Shown: one piece after another, positions 1-9,435 of the stretch
Numbering within the stretch: position 1 is the first letter of the stretch
How the letters are laid out: each line of letters begins with the position of its first letter
Source of the DNA: Legionella santicrucis
GTDB taxonomy: Bacteria; Pseudomonadota; Gammaproteobacteria; Legionellales; Legionellaceae
Direction of reading: 5' to 3'
NCBI RefSeq assembly: GCF_001468135.1
Contig: NZ_LNYU01000020.1
Span: 1 to 55,338 of the forward strand
Length of the DNA stretch: 55,338 bases
Notes under the pieces: generated by a model
What the model saw: only the letters and a program-made list of their open reading frames with translations
Database searches by the model: none
Told to the model about the DNA's origin: nothing
Program-made: the position numbers and the translations under genes

Positions 1-20
1 TCTTCAATTGCTAAATCCAT
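1..20 (-). CDS. Possible start of a gene running off the left edge
   Basis: On the minus strand an ATG at position 20 follows an AAGGTGAT Shine-Dalgarno-like sequence at a sensible distance and reads M-D-L-A-I-E before the window ends. Only six codons are visible, so no product can be named. The Shine-Dalgarno lies in one arm of a 7-bp inverted repeat (ATCACCT / AGGTGAT, about positions 23 to 42). Confidence 0.3.
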
Positions 21-108
21 ACATCACCTTAAAAGAGGTGATTTGATCATGTTTCTTTGGGATAAACAAGATGTGTAGAAGATTCAGGACTTATGGGGGA
101 GGCTATAT

Positions 109-537
109 TTAAAACATTATAGTTTCTTCATTAGATTGATATTTGATTTTTTCCGGCCCATAAGAAGATGAATTTATTGATAGAAAATCTTTTATGGTAT
201 TTATAATTCTATCGATAAATGATCGCATTAAGCCATCATAAACAATATGTTGTTTTATGCTCTCTGTATTTCTATATTTTTTTATTTGTTCTTGAAAAGT
301 AATAATTACTATTTTTGCTCCCTCATCACCATTCAAATTATTTTGTCTGGCATTTTTCATAATTTGAATAAGCATTTCAGGAAGGTAATTAATAATTTCC
401 TTTCTTTTTTGTAAATTATTTAATGTCATATTGTCCGGATAGAGCCATTTCGTCCATATATATTTTAATTCTTTATGAATCTTATCTTGCTCCTTGATTA
501 AATCATCAAATATTTCATTTAATAATTTCTTGCTCAT
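109..537 (-). CDS. Hypothetical protein, 142 aa
   Basis: I do not recognise this protein. It is a predicted soluble, helical, Lys/Asn/Ile-rich polypeptide with no signal peptide and no membrane segment. The last residues (SNEETIMF) combine acidic residues with a hydrophobic tail, an arrangement often seen at the C-terminus of Dot/Icm substrates, but that alone is weak. The start ATG at 537 has only a poor Shine-Dalgarno (GCGGGT). Flanking sequence is AT-rich. It may be a small accessory protein. Confidence 0.6.
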   Translation of the reverse strand: MSKKLLNEIFDDLIKEQDKIHKELKYIWTKWLYPDNMTLNNLQKRKEIINYLPEMLIQIMKNARQNNLNGDEGAKIVIITFQEQIKKYRNTESIKQHIVYDGLMRSFIDRIINTIKDFLSINSSSYGPEKIKYQSNEETIMF

Positions 538-703
538 GATATACCCGCTTACAATATATATGATTATATTTTAAGCAAATAGGAATATTAAAATCCAATT
601 GATTCTATTCGTATGTTATATAATTTTTTTAAATATCAGATGTCAGACAAGAAAACACTGGGGAGCTTGTTCTGCAAGCCCATAATCAAGCTCATTATGT
701 TTC

Positions 704-1807
704 TCATTTCGAAGGATCGCTTCTTTTCCCTCTTTTTACCTCATACATTGCTTGATCCGCTAAATTTATTAATTCACTGATTGATGTAGCCTGATCCGGA
801 TAAATTGCAAATCCTATACTCATAGAACAATAATAATCTTGATTTTTAAAATGAAAAGCGGGTTTAAACACATAATCAATTCGTTTTATGATCTCATTGG
901 AAATATCTTTCTCCTTTGTATGTACTACAAATGCTGTAAATTCATCTCCACCTAATCGAGCAACAAAATCATCCTGTTGGAAACAGGATCTTACTCGTCT
1001 TGCTGTTTCCCATAATATGTGGTCACCTGCATCATGTCCCAAATAATCATTTATAAATTTAAAATTATCAAGATCCATAAAAAATAGAGTGATATGTTCA
1101 TGAGAAAGTAAAGATGCGATCTTTGTTTCTAAGTTCAGTTTAAAATATTGCCGATTGGGTAAATTTGTTAATTGATCAAAACAGGCTAAATCATGATATT
1201 TATCTTTTTCGAGTTGCAATAAGCAGTTTTCATTATTTAATGCTTGCTCATAACGTTTACGTTCACTCATTAAACTATATAGTGTGCTTACAATAAAAAC
1301 AAATGCGAGTAGATGATTTATCCAAACAATAACAGTTAATTCCCCTATAGGTAGAGGATAGTAGGCTGAATGAGAAAATATCTTGCATCCAACAAGAACT
1401 AAGATAGATAAAATTGAATAAATAAATAATCCAGAGCTACCAACTAATGCAACACTCAAGACAGGGATTACATAAAACCATGCTGAAAAGGAGAGATTTA
1501 TTCCTCGAACCAAATAATTAGCAATTAGAACCGTTGCAAATAGAATGAAAAGAACAAAATGGCCACACAAAAAGGTGTTTTTACTGCGTATAAGAATATA
1601 TAAATTTAGGGATGTTAGAATTCCGGCGACACTAATGACAGCTACCAAATAATATAATTTGCTAAACAGATAGAGAGAGTCTATAAAAATACAACAGATT
1701 ATAAGCTCATAGGTAAGTAAATGGATTAGATGATATTGATCAATATTTATATCAGATAAGCCACCAGAGTTCTTATATTTAAAAATTGCATCATCATGCT
1801 TTTTCAT
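704..1807 (-). CDS. Membrane-anchored diguanylate cyclase (GGDEF domain)
   Basis: Predicted to make cyclic di-GMP from two GTP at the inner membrane. The N-terminal ~180 residues contain about six hydrophobic segments, a short linker follows, and the C-terminal ~160 residues form a GGDEF domain with FDQLTNLPNR, the metal-binding FMDLDNFKFIND segment and an intact ARLGGDEF active loop. The allosteric inhibition site normally reads RxxD just before the loop; here the aligned residues are QQDD, so product inhibition through a canonical I-site is not expected. There is no EAL domain. The ATG at 1807 was chosen over a TTG 15 bases upstream because GGGGAG lies just before it. The start overlaps the end of a small ORF, suggesting coupled translation. 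Confidence 0.9.
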   Translation of the reverse strand: MKKHDDAIFKYKNSGGLSDINIDQYHLIHLLTYELIICCIFIDSLYLFSKLYYLVAVISVAGILTSLNLYILIRSKNTFLCGHFVLFILFATVLIANYLVRGINLSFSAWFYVIPVLSVALVGSSGLFIYSILSILVLVGCKIFSHSAYYPLPIGELTVIVWINHLLAFVFIVSTLYSLMSERKRYEQALNNENCLLQLEKDKYHDLACFDQLTNLPNRQYFKLNLETKIASLLSHEHITLFFMDLDNFKFINDYLGHDAGDHILWETARRVRSCFQQDDFVARLGGDEFTAFVVHTKEKDISNEIIKRIDYVFKPAFHFKNQDYYCSMSIGFAIYPDQATSISELINLADQAMYEVKRGKRSDPSK

Positions 1808-1934
1808 TAGAACTCCCCGCAACTTTTACTGCTCTTTCTAATCCATGTAAGTAAATCAGTAATTTGTGAGTAGTTACAGTTCCAATTGCATCATTGCCAT
1901 AATTTGCTGTAATTGCACGATATTCAAAAAACAT
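1794..1934 (-). CDS. Small ORF (46 aa) overlapping the diguanylate cyclase start
   Basis: An ATG at 1934 preceded by AGAGAG opens a 46-codon frame ending at a TGA at 1796-1794, 14 bases inside the diguanylate cyclase gene. It has no membrane segment and I recognise no family. The overlap resembles translational coupling, and the cyclase Shine-Dalgarno lies within its last codons. It could be a real regulatory partner, a leader peptide, or the remnant of a longer sensor gene. Confidence 0.45.
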   Translation of the reverse strand: MFFEYRAITANYGNDAIGTVTTHKLLIYLHGLERAVKVAGSSNEKA

Positions 1935-2020
1935 CTACACTCTCTAAAAAAAATTTTTAGCTAATAATAATATAGACTAAATGAATATTGAGTGGATTTT
2001 TGTCATGCCAAAATTTTTAC

Positions 2021-3106
2021 CTACGAACAAGAAATCATTACAGGTGATGTTCTAATTTCGTTTTGATACTTATTCTGAAGTACAATGACTGCATCAAATA
2101 ATTGCTCTACCTCCCCTTTTTCTGCCCAGAAACTTTGAAAGGCCAAAGGATGCATGGCAATCATATTCTTTTTAGAGATTTCAGTAGGACTGTCTATTAC
2201 ATTTAATAACTTTTTTAAAAGAACGACTTTATCCTTCGATTTTTCATCTTGCAAACTGACATTTTTTCCAAATGTATCTAATTTATACCTAATCAGTGCT
2301 GACAAATAATTTTTAGCTTCATCCACCTCCATCTTTCTAACCACAGCACTGTAATCACAACGTGTAAACATTCGATGATGCTGAGGTTCTTTTTCATCAT
2401 TTGTAATATTTGCATGCATTTCATTCTGCTTTTGATACACCGTAGCATCTTGTTCCAAATCCGGTTCATTGATATAAAACCATTCTTTTATTTTTTGTTT
2501 TTTATTCTGAGGCATCACTTGCCATAAGATATCCAAAGCAGTCAGGACTACTGCTGTTATTGCAAAAGCAGAACCAGCTGCGGGAGCAACAGTTGGAAAA
2601 AGCATCACAAAAATAACTGCTCCTAAAACAGTCGTTAATAGACTCAGAACAAAGGAATTATTTAAAGCATTCTGAATGTAATGAGCATGTTGGATGCTTC
2701 CTTTAGGTGACTCAGATGCTCTGTATAAATTTACTCCCAACATCACTAATTGGCTGGCTAAACCAACAATTAAACTGCTAAAAAAGAACCAGGGACCTGC
2801 AGCAAAAGTAAAACTTAAAATTTCAGATAAAGCGGCTCCATAAAGCGAAATACTCGCTAAAGCAGCACAAGTCATCGAAGTAATAAAAAAAATCCATTGA
2901 TCAAAATTCTTATTATTAGCTTTTGCAAGCTGATATCCATTAGCTATGGCATTTAGAGTTAATAAAAAGCCTATAAAAGGCAGCATGATATAAAATAAAG
3001 GTGATGTACGAAAAGCTGTTGATAATCTTGCATCTGCCATAGTAGCAAATAACGCCATCTCTTGTGTTTCTCGAATGTACGCAATTGCTTTTTGGAAGTA
3101 AGTCAC
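2021..3106 (-). CDS. Multi-pass membrane protein, unknown function (possible effector)
   Basis: I do not recognise the family. The first ~210 residues contain four to five hydrophobic stretches (for example near residues 36-55, 73-92, 100-127 and 153-195). The remaining ~150 residues are charged and probably face one aqueous side. The start is a GTG at 3106, supported by a strong AGGAGGA eight bases upstream. No catalytic motif is visible. It stands alone between the diguanylate cyclase and lysS. Legionella genomes carry many such orphan membrane proteins and some are Dot/Icm substrates; nothing here proves that. Confidence 0.75.
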   Translation of the reverse strand: MTYFQKAIAYIRETQEMALFATMADARLSTAFRTSPLFYIMLPFIGFLLTLNAIANGYQLAKANNKNFDQWIFFITSMTCAALASISLYGAALSEILSFTFAAGPWFFFSSLIVGLASQLVMLGVNLYRASESPKGSIQHAHYIQNALNNSFVLSLLTTVLGAVIFVMLFPTVAPAAGSAFAITAVVLTALDILWQVMPQNKKQKIKEWFYINEPDLEQDATVYQKQNEMHANITNDEKEPQHHRMFTRCDYSAVVRKMEVDEAKNYLSALIRYKLDTFGKNVSLQDEKSKDKVVLLKKLLNVIDSPTEISKKNMIAMHPLAFQSFWAEKGEVEQLFDAVIVLQNKYQNEIRTSPVMISCS

Positions 3107-3207
3107 AAATATATCCTCCTGATAATTTTATCTAATTAATCCTTTAAAATTAAAAGCACGTGGCTTTACTGCTTTATTTATTTCCGCACAGGAGACATTA
3201 TTACGCA

Positions 3208-3240
3208 GAAAAAATCGCAGGTTGGACCTTGGACCAACCT
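3208..3240 (-). terminator. Rho-independent terminator of the prfB-lysS operon
   Basis: Read on the minus strand, an AGGTTGG / CCAACCT stem (extended by one mismatched pair on each side) is followed by GCGATTTTTTCT. It lies just downstream of the lysS stop. Confidence 0.7.
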
Positions 3241-3268
3241 ACAATCCTATCTTTATCCGCGTAATAAA

Positions 3269-4762
3269 TCATTGCCGCAAATGAGGGAACAAGATTACGT
3301 CGCGAATTGACTGTGAGTTAGTAAATAACATCACCAATCGATCAATACCTATCCCCTCTCCTGCAGTAGGAGGCAACCCATATTCTAAAGCTTCGATATA
3401 ATCACTATCAAAATGCATCGCCTCCATATCCCCTGCATCTTTTTCTGCGACTTGCTTACGAAAACGTTCTGCCTGATCCTCTGCATCATTTAACTCAGAA
3501 AAACCATTGGCAATTTCACGGCCCGCAATAAAAAATTCGAAACGATCGGTCAACTCCGGATCCTGATCACTGCGGCGTGCTAATGGTGATATTTCAGTAG
3601 GATATCCTGTGATAAACGTAGGCTGAAATAACTGGTGTTCAACGGTTTCTTCAAATAAAATAATTTGTAATTTACCTATCCCATCAGTTTCTTTAAAGGG
3701 CAATTTTTTTTCTTCCAATAAAGCCCGACAAGCAACTACACTTTCTAATTGCTTCACATTAATTTCGGGATGGTAGTGTAAAATGGCCTCTTTTACAGTC
3801 ATTCGTGCAAATGGCTTATCAAAATCAAGAATTTGACCTTGATATTCTACTTGACGCTTTTCTAATACAGAATCACAAAGATAACGTATCATTTCTTCAG
3901 TAAAATTCATCAAGTCCTTATAGTCTGCATAGGCTTGATAAAACTCAACCATTGTGAACTCAGGATTATGACGTGTTGAAATACCTTCATTACGGAAATT
4001 ACGATTTATTTCATAAACACGCTCAAAACCACCTACTACCAAGCGCTTTAAATAAAGCTCGGGGGCGATACGCAAATACATCGTCATATCTAAGGTATGA
4101 TGATGAGTGACAAAAGGACGAGCTAAAGCGCCACCAGGAATAGGATGCATCATTGGAGTTTCAACTTCCAAGAAAAAATTCCTGTCCATAAATTGTCTAA
4201 GGGCTTGAATTAATCGCGATCTTATTAAAAAAGTTAAACGACTTTCATCGTTAGCAATTAAATCCACATAACGTTTGCGATATCTCATTTCTTGATCAGC
4301 TAAGCCATGGAATTTATCCGGTAAAGGTCGCAATGATTTGGTTAATAATTCAATCCCTTCTGCATTTACAGTAAGCTCGCCGGTATTTGTTTTAAACAAT
4401 TCGCCTTCGACACCAACGATATCTCCCAAATCCCAATGTTTAAACTGTTCATAGTGTTCTGGAAGCTCATTAGCTCGAATATATACTTGGATGCGTCCAG
4501 AAAAATCTTGAATATGAAAGAAGCTGGCCTTACCCATAATACGTCTTAGTACGATACGACCTGCTACAGTAACTTTAATATGCTTCTCGGCTAAAGTTTC
4601 TTTATCTAATGAGTCATACTCTTTTATGAGTTCCTGAGCTAAATTTTCACGGCGAAATTGATTTGGAAAATTAAAACCTTGTGTTCTTAATTCCGATAAT
4701 TTTTGTTTACGAATATGATAAACTTCACTTTCATCTAAATGTTCTACTTGTTCTTCAGTCAT
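3269..4762 (-). CDS. lysS: Lysyl-tRNA synthetase, class II
   Basis: Charges tRNA-Lys with lysine in the cytoplasm. The 497 residues match the usual length of bacterial LysS. An N-terminal OB-fold anticodon-binding domain (about residues 55-160) is followed by the class II core with motif 2 ([20 protein letters not shown]) and motif 3 near the end ([12 protein letters not shown]). The start ATG lies inside the last codons of prfB, overlapping it by eight bases (ATGACTGA), with GGAG as Shine-Dalgarno, so translation is probably coupled. The prfB-lysS order is the same as in E. coli. A hairpin terminator follows. Confidence 0.98.
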   Translation of the reverse strand: MTEEQVEHLDESEVYHIRKQKLSELRTQGFNFPNQFRRENLAQELIKEYDSLDKETLAEKHIKVTVAGRIVLRRIMGKASFFHIQDFSGRIQVYIRANELPEHYEQFKHWDLGDIVGVEGELFKTNTGELTVNAEGIELLTKSLRPLPDKFHGLADQEMRYRKRYVDLIANDESRLTFLIRSRLIQALRQFMDRNFFLEVETPMMHPIPGGALARPFVTHHHTLDMTMYLRIAPELYLKRLVVGGFERVYEINRNFRNEGISTRHNPEFTMVEFYQAYADYKDLMNFTEEMIRYLCDSVLEKRQVEYQGQILDFDKPFARMTVKEAILHYHPEINVKQLESVVACRALLEEKKLPFKETDGIGKLQIILFEETVEHQLFQPTFITGYPTEISPLARRSDQDPELTDRFEFFIAGREIANGFSELNDAEDQAERFRKQVAEKDAGDMEAMHFDSDYIEALEYGLPPTAGEGIGIDRLVMLFTNSQSIRDVILFPHLRQ

Positions 4763-5865
4763 ACTGCCCTACTCCTGCCTTTAAACTAGCTTCAATAAAT
4801 TGATCTAATGCACCATCCAAAACAGCCTGGGTATTACTTGTTTCAACTCCAGTACGCAGATCTTTAATACGAGATTGATCCAAAACATAAGATCGAATCT
4901 GGGATCCCCACCCTATATCAGATTTACTAGCTTCCAACGCTTGCTGCTCTGCATTTTTCTTTTGCATTTCCAATTCATACAACTTGGCACGCAATTGTTT
5001 CATGGCCTGATCTTTATTGCGATGCTGGCTTCGATCAGTCTGACATTGTACCACAATGCCACTTGGTGCATGCGTTATTCTTACAGCAGAATCAGTTCGG
5101 TTAACATGCTGTCCCCCTGCTCCAGAAGCCCGATATGTATCAATACGTAAATCAGCTGGATTAATTTCTATATCAATATCATCATCTATTTCAGGTGAAA
5201 CAAAAACCGCAGCAAAAGAGGTATGACGCCTATTTCCTGAATCAAAAGGCGACTTGCGCACTAAACGATGCACTCCTGTTTCAGTACGCAACCACCCAAA
5301 CGCATACTCACCTTGAAAATAAATGGTAGCACTTTTAATGCCAGCGACGTCTCCAGGTGAACATTCTATTAGTTCCGTAGTAAATCCATGTTGCTCACCC
5401 CAACGCAAATACATACGCAATAACATTTCAGCCCAATCTTGTGCCTCAGTACCCCCAGATCCTGATTGAATGTCTAAATAAGCATTGGAGTCATCCATTT
5501 TCCCTGAAAACATACGCCGAAACTCTAAATCAGCTACTTTTTTTTCTATAACCTGTAATTCTTCGCTAATTTCATTAATCGTTTGCTCATCGCTTTCTTC
5601 ACGCGCCATTTCAAACAACTCGTTTAAATCAGTAATGGATTGACCTAGTTGAGCGAGGGTAGAAACAAGAGCTTCGAGCTGGGTTTGCTCACGACCTAAT
5701 GCTTGAGCCACTTCGGGATTATCCCAAATCGTAGATGACTCTAACTCGCGAACAACTTCTTCCAAACGCTCACGTTTAGCATCGAAGTCAAAGATACCCC
5801 CTAAGCGCTGCTACTCGCTTATCAAGATCCACCAGATTAAGACTAATTTGGTTTACTTCTAACAT
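4755..5865 (-). CDS. prfB: Peptide chain release factor 2, with programmed +1 frameshift
   Basis: Recognises UGA and UAA stop codons and triggers peptide release. The full gene begins at the ATG at 5865, reads 25 codons, meets an in-frame UGA at 5790-5788, then continues in the +1 frame to 4755, giving about 369 residues as usual for RF2. The stop-recognition tripeptide SPF (in KSPFDSG) and the catalytic GGQ (SGAGGQHVN) are both present. A gene model starting only at 5765 would lack the N-terminus. Low RF2 should favour the frameshift, so the gene should autoregulate. It is followed directly by lysS with an 8-base overlap. Confidence 0.97.
5787..5802 (-). promoter_or_regulatory. prfB: prfB programmed frameshift site
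   Basis: On the minus strand the sequence reads AGGGGGTATCTTTGAC: an internal Shine-Dalgarno-like AGGGGG, then CUU-UGA-C at codons 25-26. This is the canonical RF2 autoregulatory recoding site, at the same codon number as in E. coli. Confidence 0.97.
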
Positions 5866-6054
5866 AAATATCTCTTAAAAATAATGAATAGGTTAATAAT
5901 CCAGTATTGTAGCTAATGTAATGACGCCGAACTTAAAAACTCAGCTCATTACATACAATCTACAATTTCACATGAGTATAACCAAAGATAAACTTGGGAT
6001 TTTACCGTGAAAATAGGTAAAAAAACAGCTATGTTGTTTTCTATAGAATTAAAC

Positions 6055-7410
6055 TTAAAACAAAACCGATTCACAAGGAGCTTTTACCTCATTTTCACAA
6101 ACGCGACTTTGATTGGACGTCTTCACTCGTTTTACTTCTTCAGTTTCAGAATTTCTCGTTTGTACGCGAGAAAAAAAGCTCACAGTACTGCCAATTACAT
6201 GTTCTGGTACTCTTTTTTTTCTTTCTTCCAGTACTGTCAAGGCATCCTCAGTTAAGGTTTTACGAGAAGAAGTATAGAAATTTTTCATCAAATTATGCTG
6301 AGATACTTTGATTAGTTGCATCAAAGATGATTTATTCATTTCCGTAATTGCTTCATTAATAAGTTTTTTTAATAAACCACTAGTACTTGTATGCTTTATC
6401 ATGAGCCTCTGAATTTCACTTTGAGATTTTCCCTGTAATTCTGCTGTCATCGGGTATTCTATAAATTCATTATTTTTCTGTAACATCAACATAGCAATTG
6501 TTGGTAATAATTCTGTCTCAAGAACATTATTTGGAGAAGTCTCCTTCGTAATTGGATCAACATGCCGATCGAAACGCTCAAAACCTTCTTCCGCTAATTG
6601 ATCGCATAATTTCAGAAGCTTTAGATTAGTAATGGCCATGTTGATTGCATCCTGATGCTCTTCTTCCGTGTACCTTTGAGCTTCGACCTCCAGCTCATGA
6701 TCCATTTCTATGTCTTGGGGTTTCTCATAAAAAATAGAGTTTTCATGGTGACGCTCAGAGGTATGGGCTAGCGTCATTGTTATGCCTGTATAAGGAGAAA
6801 GATTAGTATCGACTTTATGAGGAATTTCAATTGGATAATGTACCAAATCACCTTGTTGATACAACTCATCGCTGATTTCTTTTATATGTGTTTTTCCTTC
6901 TAATACAGCCTGTCTAAAAAATTTCTTTCCAGAGACTCCATCCTTGCTGGTGGGAACTAAATTAAAACGATTAAATAAAGGACCATCTTCAGTTTTAACA
7001 TACTGATGATTTCTAAAACCACCCATCAAAAATCGAGAGGCAAGTTGCCAACTATGTTCATGAATATGATTCTCATCATCTCTTATTTTTCGATTCAAAT
7101 TACTAATTACATAACCAGGTTCATCACTTTGAACCACCATATTATATATATGTAATCTTAAAACCCATTCATGAGGGGCATTTCCTTTCATAAGGATCAA
7201 CTTATCAAATAAATCACTTCTTCTCGATAAAGAAATAGATAATTTGATTAATTCTGGGTTGTCTTTGATTTCTTCTAATAAATGGATAACATCGTCAAGG
7301 GTTAGGTCTTTAATATCTTCAGCCAATGCCTTAGACGAAGAATCATTCAAGTAATATAATCGATATCGCTGTGTTATTTGAGCATGTATTTCTTTATAAT
7401 TTTTAGGCAT
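6055..7410 (-). CDS. Hypothetical protein, 451 aa (possible Dot/Icm effector)
   Basis: I do not recognise a domain. The protein is soluble, predicted mostly helical, rich in charged residues, with no signal peptide. The C-terminal 30 residues contain several glutamates (SETEEVKRV, CENEVK) and end in VLF, a pattern compatible with a Dot/Icm E-block signal. The start was placed at the ATG at 7410 because AAAAGG lies at the best distance; a GTG at 7419 and an ATG at 7416 are alternatives. It sits alone between prfB and fliA, with AT-rich non-coding sequence on both sides. Confidence 0.7.
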   Translation of the reverse strand: MPKNYKEIHAQITQRYRLYYLNDSSSKALAEDIKDLTLDDVIHLLEEIKDNPELIKLSISLSRRSDLFDKLILMKGNAPHEWVLRLHIYNMVVQSDEPGYVISNLNRKIRDDENHIHEHSWQLASRFLMGGFRNHQYVKTEDGPLFNRFNLVPTSKDGVSGKKFFRQAVLEGKTHIKEISDELYQQGDLVHYPIEIPHKVDTNLSPYTGITMTLAHTSERHHENSIFYEKPQDIEMDHELEVEAQRYTEEEHQDAINMAITNLKLLKLCDQLAEEGFERFDRHVDPITKETSPNNVLETELLPTIAMLMLQKNNEFIEYPMTAELQGKSQSEIQRLMIKHTSTSGLLKKLINEAITEMNKSSLMQLIKVSQHNLMKNFYTSSRKTLTEDALTVLEERKKRVPEHVIGSTVSFFSRVQTRNSETEEVKRVKTSNQSRVCENEVKAPCESVLF

Positions 7411-7577
7411 CAACATCACCTTTTATTATTGTATAAACTCAGTTTCAATCTAAAACCATTTACAAGATGCTAATTATATAGGCTTGTTGGAAAAAATTGA
7501 ATCCAAAAACAAAGGTGAATTGTATATTATTTATTCTAATCGATTAAAAAATCATAGCGAAGATCTATTTTTTTTAT

Positions 7578-8294
7578 TTATTCCGGTAAGCGTGATTTAA
7601 TACGGTGTGTTGCCTGGCTAAGAATTTGTGAAACACGAGATTCACTTACCCCTATGACCTCTCCAATTTCTTTTAAGTTTAAATCATGTTCATAATATAA
7701 AGATAAAACCATTTTCTCTTTATGGGGTAATCCACGTATCACTTCAGATAAACGTTTCATTAAATCACTATGAAATACATTGACATGAGGTTCAGTAGAA
7801 GCGCATTCATTATCCATTTGCAATGCGTCATCAGTAACGCCTAAATCATCAAAACCATATAAATGACTGCTGACGGAATCTTGCAGCATTTCATGATATT
7901 CTGCAAGCGATACACCAAGCTCGGTAGCAATCTCTGAATCCTTAGCCTCTCTTCCCAATCGGTGCTCGACATATTTAACTGCTTCAGAAATCAGTCGTGA
8001 ATTTCGATGTACTGAACGTGGAACCCAATCATTTCGTCTTACTTCATCAAGCATATAGCCTCTTATACGAATTCCAGCATAAGTTTCAAATGAAGCACCC
8101 TTTGAAGAATCGTAATGCCTTGCCGCCTCCAACAAGCCAAGCATTCCGGCTTGGATTAAATCATCGAGTTGTATCCCATGAGGCAAACGCCCTAATAAAT
8201 GGTGAGCGATGCGCTTAACCAACAAGGCATGATTTTTTACCAGCGTTTCTTGGATTTGCTGGTTGACTTTGCTATAAGCAGCCAAAGCATCCAC
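7578..8294 (-). CDS. fliA: RNA polymerase sigma factor FliA (sigma-28)
   Basis: Alternative sigma factor of the sigma-70 family that normally drives late flagellar genes and, in Legionella, transmission-phase traits. Visible parts are region 2 (DLIQAGMLGLLEAARHYD, then FETYAGIRIRGYMLDEVRR), region 3 (ISEAVKYVEHRLGREAKDSE) and region 4 with its helix-turn-helix (LKEIGEVIGVSESRVSQILS). The GTG at 8294 was chosen because AAGGAG lies six bases upstream; it gives 238 residues, close to the usual length. That Shine-Dalgarno overlaps the stop region of fleN, so the two genes are one transcript. The motAB genes that usually follow are absent. Confidence 0.95.
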   Translation of the reverse strand: MDALAAYSKVNQQIQETLVKNHALLVKRIAHHLLGRLPHGIQLDDLIQAGMLGLLEAARHYDSSKGASFETYAGIRIRGYMLDEVRRNDWVPRSVHRNSRLISEAVKYVEHRLGREAKDSEIATELGVSLAEYHEMLQDSVSSHLYGFDDLGVTDDALQMDNECASTEPHVNVFHSDLMKRLSEVIRGLPHKEKMVLSLYYEHDLNLKEIGEVIGVSESRVSQILSQATHRIKSRLPE

Positions 8295-8304
8295 GATAAT
8301 CTCC

Positions 8305-9174
8305 TTAAAATTCACCTGCGACTAAACGTTCTAAAAAGAAACTGGTATTACCACCTAGTAAAGAACTAGGTGACCATTCAGATATCTCCTCTGCTACTCT
8401 TTTTAGTGATAATGCAGAAGCAGATTCAGGATAAGCAATTAATACAGGTTTTTGTATTTTTACCGCCCTATGTATATGCTCATCAAATGGAACCCCCCCT
8501 AAATAGTCTAGCTGAACCTCCAGAAATTGCTCAGAGACTTTAAACAATTTATTAAATAATTCTCGCCCTTCTTTCTCATTTTCTACCATATTAGCCAGAA
8601 TATGAAAACGAGTCCATTCATAGCGTTTATTCATCACTTTAATTAAAGCATATGCATCGGTTAAAGAGGTAGGCTCATCACAAACAATTACAATTAATTC
8701 TTGTGAAGAGCGAATAAAACTTAATACAGTATCCGAAATCCCTGCAGCAGTATCGATAATCATATAATCTAAATCATCTGTCAGTTCATTAAATGCATCA
8801 ATAAGTCCTGCTAATTCTGGAGAAGATAGTTGGGTCATAAACTCTGTACCTGACGCCGCAGGAATAACACTAAGGCCATAAGGTCCAAGTAAGATAATAT
8901 CACTTAAATGACAAGCTCCTTGAATCACATGTGATAAATTGTATTTAACATGCAATCCCAGCATAATATCAATATTTGCTAATCCTAGATCTGCATCAAG
9001 CAACAGTACTTTTTTATTCAGTTGAGCTAACCCAACAGCTAAATTAACAGCAACACTGCTCTTACCCACTCCTCCCTTACCGGCAGAAACTGCTATGACC
9101 TGTATAGGTTTTGTATGTGATAAATTTCTCAGGTCAGAAGCTTCATCACTGATGTTTTGCTTCTCTTTAGACAT
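8305..9174 (-). CDS. fleN: FleN/FlhG-type MinD-like ATPase
   Basis: ParA/MinD-family ATPase that sets flagellar number and restrains flagellar gene expression, usually with FlhF. A deviant Walker A motif (AGKGGVGKSS), LLDADLGLANIDIMLGL and the switch-like IIDTAAGIS are visible. The ATG at 9174 (289 aa) is preferred over one 60 bases upstream because AGGAGA stands just before it. Normally flhA and flhF lie upstream; here the upstream neighbour is an unrelated small secreted protein, so the gene and fliA are isolated from any flagellar cluster. Confidence 0.93.
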   Translation of the reverse strand: MSKEKQNISDEASDLRNLSHTKPIQVIAVSAGKGGVGKSSVAVNLAVGLAQLNKKVLLLDADLGLANIDIMLGLHVKYNLSHVIQGACHLSDIILLGPYGLSVIPAASGTEFMTQLSSPELAGLIDAFNELTDDLDYMIIDTAAGISDTVLSFIRSSQELIVIVCDEPTSLTDAYALIKVMNKRYEWTRFHILANMVENEKEGRELFNKLFKVSEQFLEVQLDYLGGVPFDEHIHRAVKIQKPVLIAYPESASALSLKRVAEEISEWSPSSLLGGNTSFFLERLVAGEF

Positions 9175-9435
9175 GATATTCTCTCCTAGTACATTGTCGT
9201 ACTTTTTACACACACTATTTCTGATCAAATTCACTACTCTAAAGTATATCTTGCAATAATTGTTCCAACTCTAGTTTTTTCTAAATAACCAGCAGTTTTT
9301 CATCATTATTATTCATTCTTTGAGTGATTCACCAAGTTACAGAAGTTCTAGACTTAGTTTATAAAAATAAAATGTCTTAGATTTTGACGTAACTTTGTCA
9401 AATTTTCGACTATGCTTAAACCTATGAGAGCATAA

